From an uncultured Amylibacter sp. (lineage in GTDB: Bacteria; Pseudomonadota; Alphaproteobacteria; Rhodobacterales; Rhodobacteraceae), in assembly GCA_947497475.1 (NCBI GenBank), contig CANMGS010000002.1, positions 620,001 through 684,000 of the forward strand: 64,000 nucleotides of DNA, given 5' to 3'. Numbering within the stretch: the first letter of the stretch is position 1; each line of letters starts with the position of its first letter. The notes under the pieces were generated by a model. That model worked only from the letters and a program-made list of their open reading frames with translations. It did no database searches and was not told where the DNA came from. Position numbers and translations under genes: made by a program. Shown one piece after another: positions 60,250 through 64,000 of this stretch.

Positions 60250-60926
60250 TGCGCGCAGCAGTTATCCAATTCCCCGGCTCTAACTGTGACCGCGACCTTG
60301 CTGTCGCTTTTGACAAGGTTTCTGGTCACAATAAACAAACACAAATGGTTTGGCACAAAGAAAGCAGCCTGCCACAAGGTTTGGATGTGATCGGCATCCC
60401 AGGTGGGTTCTCTTTTGGGGATTACCTGCGGTGTGGTGCGATTGCAGCGCGTTCACCAATTATGCGCTCTGTTGTCGATTTTGCTAACAAAGGTGGGTAT
60501 GTGGTTGGCATTTGTAACGGCTTTCAGGTTTTGACTGAAAGTGGTTTGTTACCAGGTGTTTTGATGCGTAATGCACAGCTGAAATTCGTCTGTAAGGATG
60601 TTGGTCTTAAGGTCGAAACAACAGACTCTATTTTTACGAATGAGCATAAAAAAGGTGATGTTGTCACCTACCCCGTTGCACATCACGAAGGCAATTATAC
60701 GGCTGATGCAGAAACCCTAAAAACACTGCATGGCGAAGATCGCGTTGCTTACACATATACGAATAATCCAAACGGTGCGATGGACGATATTGCGGGTATT
60801 CTGTCAGAGAACCGTCGAGTTTTGGGAATGATGCCACACCCAGAACGCCTAAATGACCCTGAATTAGGTGGCGTTGATGGTTCTAAGTTGTTTGAAAGCA
60901 TCGCTGGATCGCTTGTTTCCGCTTAA
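60249..60926 (+). CDS. purQ: FGAM synthase glutaminase subunit PurQ
   Basis: Releases ammonia from glutamine for PurL. The 225-aa class I amidotransferase has the nucleophile in VVGICNGFQVLTESGLLPG and the His/Glu dyad in MMPHPERL. PurL is not in the window, although it often follows purQ; here dctB-like starts 60 bp downstream. Confidence 0.95.
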   Translation: MRAAVIQFPGSNCDRDLAVAFDKVSGHNKQTQMVWHKESSLPQGLDVIGIPGGFSFGDYLRCGAIAARSPIMRSVVDFANKGGYVVGICNGFQVLTESGLLPGVLMRNAQLKFVCKDVGLKVETTDSIFTNEHKKGDVVTYPVAHHEGNYTADAETLKTLHGEDRVAYTYTNNPNGAMDDIAGILSENRRVLGMMPHPERLNDPELGGVDGSKLFESIAGSLVSA

Positions 60927-60986
60927 AGTGATGTCAGCACCTGCATTTTACTTGAGCGTGAAGCGCACTGCGCTTACACTTTCATA

Positions 60987-62747
60987 ATGGCAACAGATAC
61001 AACACTTTCATCTGTAAATTCGAGACGTACAAATCTATTTATGCGATTTGGAGTCTTATTTATAATTTTAACGGCTTTTGCCGTTATGTTCTTAAGCAAC
61101 TTATATTTCACAGAACGTTTTACACAAAGCACACGCGCTAATGCTGAACGGCAGCTCTCGTTATATAGCGGCCGTATTATCAGTGATTTACAACGTAGCT
61201 CAGTGGTTCCCTTGCTATTATCGCGTGATACAACGCTAATTGCAGCGCTAAATAGCTCTGATTTCGTATCGTCTTCACAAAGATTAATCAGTTACCAAGA
61301 TGATATTGGTGCAAAGAATATATTTCTATTAAGTGCCGAAGGTCGCGTTGTAGCAACCAGCAATAGGCAGCAACTTGGGAGCTTTTTGAACGACAAACCA
61401 GTTTTCGTATCTGCCGTACGCGCCAGCGATACTGTTTTTACCAGCTTTGAAAACGACAGTGGTGGGACATCATATTATTTCTCTCGTCGTGTCCAAAGCG
61501 CTAGTCAGACGGTTGGTATCATTGTTGTCGAAGTGGATTTAGATGGCCTATTTGATACATGGTCTAAAAATGATGCAACTTTGATTGTTACGAATAGCGA
61601 AGGTACGATTTTACTTTCAACAGAACGTCAATTTCAAAATCAAACTTTAGCCGAAGCTTTATCAAACCAACCCGTTCTATCTACAATGGAACGTGCTTTA
61701 CGTGCGACTGGTGAATGGTCTGGATCCGTTGCTGACGCTTATATACGTGGACAACCTTTATTCCGTATTGATGAAAAGGTCCCCTTCCAAGGTTGGAATA
61801 TTGTATATCTTGCATCATTCGAAAGCATACGCGCACGTGTGAACGGTATCCTTGCATTGGAAATCATGGGCTATGCGATGGTGCTTGCCGTGATGTTCTA
61901 TATTTTGTCTAAGCGCGCAATGCGTAAGTCTTTTGTATTCCAAGCTGAATCTGCTGAGTTACGGGCCTTGAATGATCAACTGACACTTGAAATATCACAA
62001 CGTGAGGAAGCAGAGCGAAACCTACAAGTTGCAGAACAAAGTTTAGCGCAGAGTTCAAAATTGGCAGCTTTAGGTGAAATGTCTGCAGCTGTTAGTCACG
62101 AATTGAACCAACCACTTGCTGCTATGCGCACATATTTGGCTGGAGCAAAATTGCTGTTAAAGCGCCGCCGTCCAGAAGAAGCCATTGGTAGTTTTCAACG
62201 TATCGATGATTTGATTGAACGTATGGGTGCTATAACACGACAGTTAAAATCATATGCGCGTAAAGGTGAGGATGACCTGCAAGAAGTCGATCTGCGTAAA
62301 GCGGTTCAAGGCAGCATGTCTATGATGTCTCCACAGCTTAATCAGCTTGAAATTGAGATTACAGAGACCATGCCAAAGGCCCCTGTTATGGTTTTGGGCG
62401 ATATGGTGCGCATTGAACAAGTGATTGTGAACCTTCTGCGGAACGCTATTGATTCTATGAAACTACAAGGCGATCGTCATCTGGATATTTTACTGGTTGC
62501 TGGCGACATGGCGAAATTATCTATTAAAGACAATGGGCCGGGCATTGAAAACTTGGATAATTTGTTTGAGCCGTTCTATACCACAAAGCAACCAGGCGAC
62601 GGTGTTGGGCTTGGTTTGGCTATTTCTTCTGGGATTGCGAATGATTTAGGTGGGCGACTTCTCGCTCGAAATGTAAACCCACGTGGTGCAGTGTTTGAGT
62701 TCCAAATTCCTATGATTAAACAAGAGACTGTAAAAGCGGCGGAGTAA
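60987..62747 (+). CDS. DctB-like sensor histidine kinase
   Basis: A 586-aa membrane kinase of the C4-dicarboxylate sensor type. Two membrane helices (about residues 20-40 and 290-310) enclose a periplasmic double-PAS/Cache sensor. A coiled-coil linker follows, then the HisKA H-box AAVSHELNQPLAAM, the N-box NLLRNAIDSM, and G-boxes DNGPGIEN and GVGLGLAIS. The response-regulator gene starts 7 bp after it. The ligand may be a C4-dicarboxylate; no dct transporter is in view. Confidence 0.88.
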   Translation: MATDTTLSSVNSRRTNLFMRFGVLFIILTAFAVMFLSNLYFTERFTQSTRANAERQLSLYSGRIISDLQRSSVVPLLLSRDTTLIAALNSSDFVSSSQRLISYQDDIGAKNIFLLSAEGRVVATSNRQQLGSFLNDKPVFVSAVRASDTVFTSFENDSGGTSYYFSRRVQSASQTVGIIVVEVDLDGLFDTWSKNDATLIVTNSEGTILLSTERQFQNQTLAEALSNQPVLSTMERALRATGEWSGSVADAYIRGQPLFRIDEKVPFQGWNIVYLASFESIRARVNGILALEIMGYAMVLAVMFYILSKRAMRKSFVFQAESAELRALNDQLTLEISQREEAERNLQVAEQSLAQSSKLAALGEMSAAVSHELNQPLAAMRTYLAGAKLLLKRRRPEEAIGSFQRIDDLIERMGAITRQLKSYARKGEDDLQEVDLRKAVQGSMSMMSPQLNQLEIEITETMPKAPVMVLGDMVRIEQVIVNLLRNAIDSMKLQGDRHLDILLVAGDMAKLSIKDNGPGIENLDNLFEPFYTTKQPGDGVGLGLAISSGIANDLGGRLLARNVNPRGAVFEFQIPMIKQETVKAAE

Positions 62748-62754
62748 TAGCCAA

Positions 62755-64000
62755 ATGGCAGAGCAAATGACGATAGCAATTGTCGACGATGAACAAGACA
62801 TGCGCGAGAGTATCTCACAATGGTTAACCCTATCGGGATACAGAACAGTCACCTATCCTAGTGCGGTTCATGCACTTAAGGAAATTGACGCAGATTTTCC
62901 AGGTATCATCATTTCCGATGTTCGGATGCCTGAAATAGACGGCATTCAATTTCTAAAGAAAATACAGAGCATTGATAACACACTTCCGATGATCATGATC
63001 ACGGGACACGGCGATGTGTCTATGGCTGTAGAAGCGATGCGCATTGGCGCATATGACTTTCTTGAAAAGCCATTTAACCCAGAACGCATGGCAGAGTTGG
63101 CTAAACGTGCGGTACAAACACGCCGTTTACAGTTAGATAACCGGACTTTACGCCGTGAATTGTCTGATGGAACAGTTCTGTTGCGGAAACTGATGGGAAC
63201 TAGCCCCGTTATGGAACGGTTGCGCGAAGACATCTTGGATTTGGCACAAGCTGATGGTCATATCTTAATTTCTGGTGAAACAGGAACAGGCAAAAGCTTG
63301 ATTGCACATGCGTTACACGCTTGTGGATCGCGCCAAGGTAAGAAGTTCATCACAGTAAACTGTGCGGCTTATACAGAGGATGAATTGGCTAAACGCTTGT
63401 TCGGCCCTAACGAAGATGCGACACCGTTTCTAGAGGCATCTTTAGGCGGCACATTATGCCTTGAGGATATTGAATCTCTACCTGCATCTATTCAGGCAAA
63501 ACTATTGAGTTCGATTACAGAACACGATCGTGGTGAAGTTTCGCAACTGCGAATAATTGCAATTTCAAACGAACCTGATCCGAATAAATCACTGGATGAT
63601 ACAATCCGCCAAGACTTGTATTTCCGTTTGGCGGCAATGCAGATCACCCCTCCTCCATTGCGTCAGCGTGGTGAGGATATTTTGACTTTATTCACGCGTT
63701 ATGCTGAAAACTTTGCGGATGAATATGGTTGTGACCAACCTGAGGTTTCGGCAGAGGATGCAGCGAAGTTATTACAAGCACCTTGGCCTGGTAATATTCG
63801 TCAATTGATCAATTTAGCGGAACGTGCTGTGCTACAAAGCCGCCGTGGTAGTTATTCAATTTCCAGCCTGTTGATGGCAGATGGCGATCAGGAGACACCT
63901 GAGGTAATTGAAGACGGTAAACCATTGAAAGAGCACGTAGAAGCCTTTGAACGTATGCTGATCGATAACACCATGCGCCGTCACAAAGGCTCTATTCAAT
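62755..64000 (+). CDS. DctD-like response regulator, partial, lacking GAFTGA
   Basis: The frame runs off the window end; 415 codons are visible, missing most of the C-terminal Fis-type helix-turn-helix. The receiver domain has DDEQD and phospho-acceptor IIISDVRMPEIDG. The AAA+ domain has Walker A SGETGTGKS and an arginine finger in RQDLYFRLAA. Between LFG and GGTL, where sigma-54 activators carry GAFTGA, there is only PNEDATPFLEASL. The Walker B pair reads LCLED, with D and E exchanged. It may not work with sigma-54. Confidence 0.85.
   Translation, partial: MAEQMTIAIVDDEQDMRESISQWLTLSGYRTVTYPSAVHALKEIDADFPGIIISDVRMPEIDGIQFLKKIQSIDNTLPMIMITGHGDVSMAVEAMRIGAYDFLEKPFNPERMAELAKRAVQTRRLQLDNRTLRRELSDGTVLLRKLMGTSPVMERLREDILDLAQADGHILISGETGTGKSLIAHALHACGSRQGKKFITVNCAAYTEDELAKRLFGPNEDATPFLEASLGGTLCLEDIESLPASIQAKLLSSITEHDRGEVSQLRIIAISNEPDPNKSLDDTIRQDLYFRLAAMQITPPPLRQRGEDILTLFTRYAENFADEYGCDQPEVSAEDAAKLLQAPWPGNIRQLINLAERAVLQSRRGSYSISSLLMADGDQETPEVIEDGKPLKEHVEAFERMLIDNTMRRHKGSIQ

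Overview
The window reads as chromosome from an alphaproteobacterium of the order Rhodobacterales (Roseobacter/Amylibacter-like, moderate GC by eye, not computed). The pointers are a ctrA gene next to a SciP/DUF1153 gene, an iscR-suf operon with an IscR lacking the cysteine triad, an F1-ATPase zeta subunit (DUF1476), LpxI instead of LpxH, and LexA boxes of the direct-repeat type GAAC-N7-GAAC. Nearly all genes are housekeeping. I see no CRISPR array, insertion sequence, prophage, rRNA or tRNA.

Region 1 (0.2-8.7 kb, minus strand) is one long iron-sulfur operon: iscR, an IscS/NifS-type desulfurase, sufB, a 60-aa membrane protein, sufC, sufD, three Yip1-like membrane proteins, and sufS. An ICE/Irr-type palindrome and a second dyad sit in front of iscR. 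Region 2 (8.7-17.4 kb) holds an alpha/beta hydrolase, anmK, tyrS, two cyclophilins, coaD, and a LysR regulator divergent from the valine-catabolic pair mmsA-mmsB. Region 3 (17.4-28.4 kb) holds uvrA (with a LexA box), a lytic transglycosylase, ssb, gyrA, trmFO, a methyltransferase, gluQ, hisI and a NifU-N-like scaffold gene.

Region 4 (28.35-28.78 kb) is a 427-bp space absent as a gene from the ORF track. It encodes a 39-residue single-pass membrane peptide on the minus strand, preceded by a LexA-type box in a phased GAAC array and followed by a minus-strand terminator. It is the best candidate here for something undescribed: an SOS-controlled small membrane protein. Region 5 (28.8-35.4 kb) has recG, ligA, ctrA, sciP and mnmA. 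Region 6 (35.4-36.4 kb) is a small AT-rich islet with an orphan gene and a possible remnant of a formylglycine-generating-enzyme-like gene. Region 7 (36.4-39.8 kb) has an M23 peptidase, an M20 peptidase and two unknown genes.

Region 8 (39.8-54.4 kb, minus strand) is the envelope superoperon pyrH-frr-uppS-cdsA-dxr-rseP-bamA-ompH-fabZ-lpxA-lpxI-lpxB followed by glnE. It links translation recycling, isoprenoid and phospholipid precursors, outer-membrane protein assembly and lipid A synthesis; lpxD is not in it. Region 9 (54.5-61 kb) has miaA, an AraC regulator, a small monooxygenase, purB, the zeta subunit and purC-purS-purQ, with a candidate small RNA between two terminators downstream of purB. 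Region 10 (61-64 kb) is a DctB/DctD-like two-component pair cut by the window end; the DctD-like protein has lost the GAFTGA sigma-54 contact loop.
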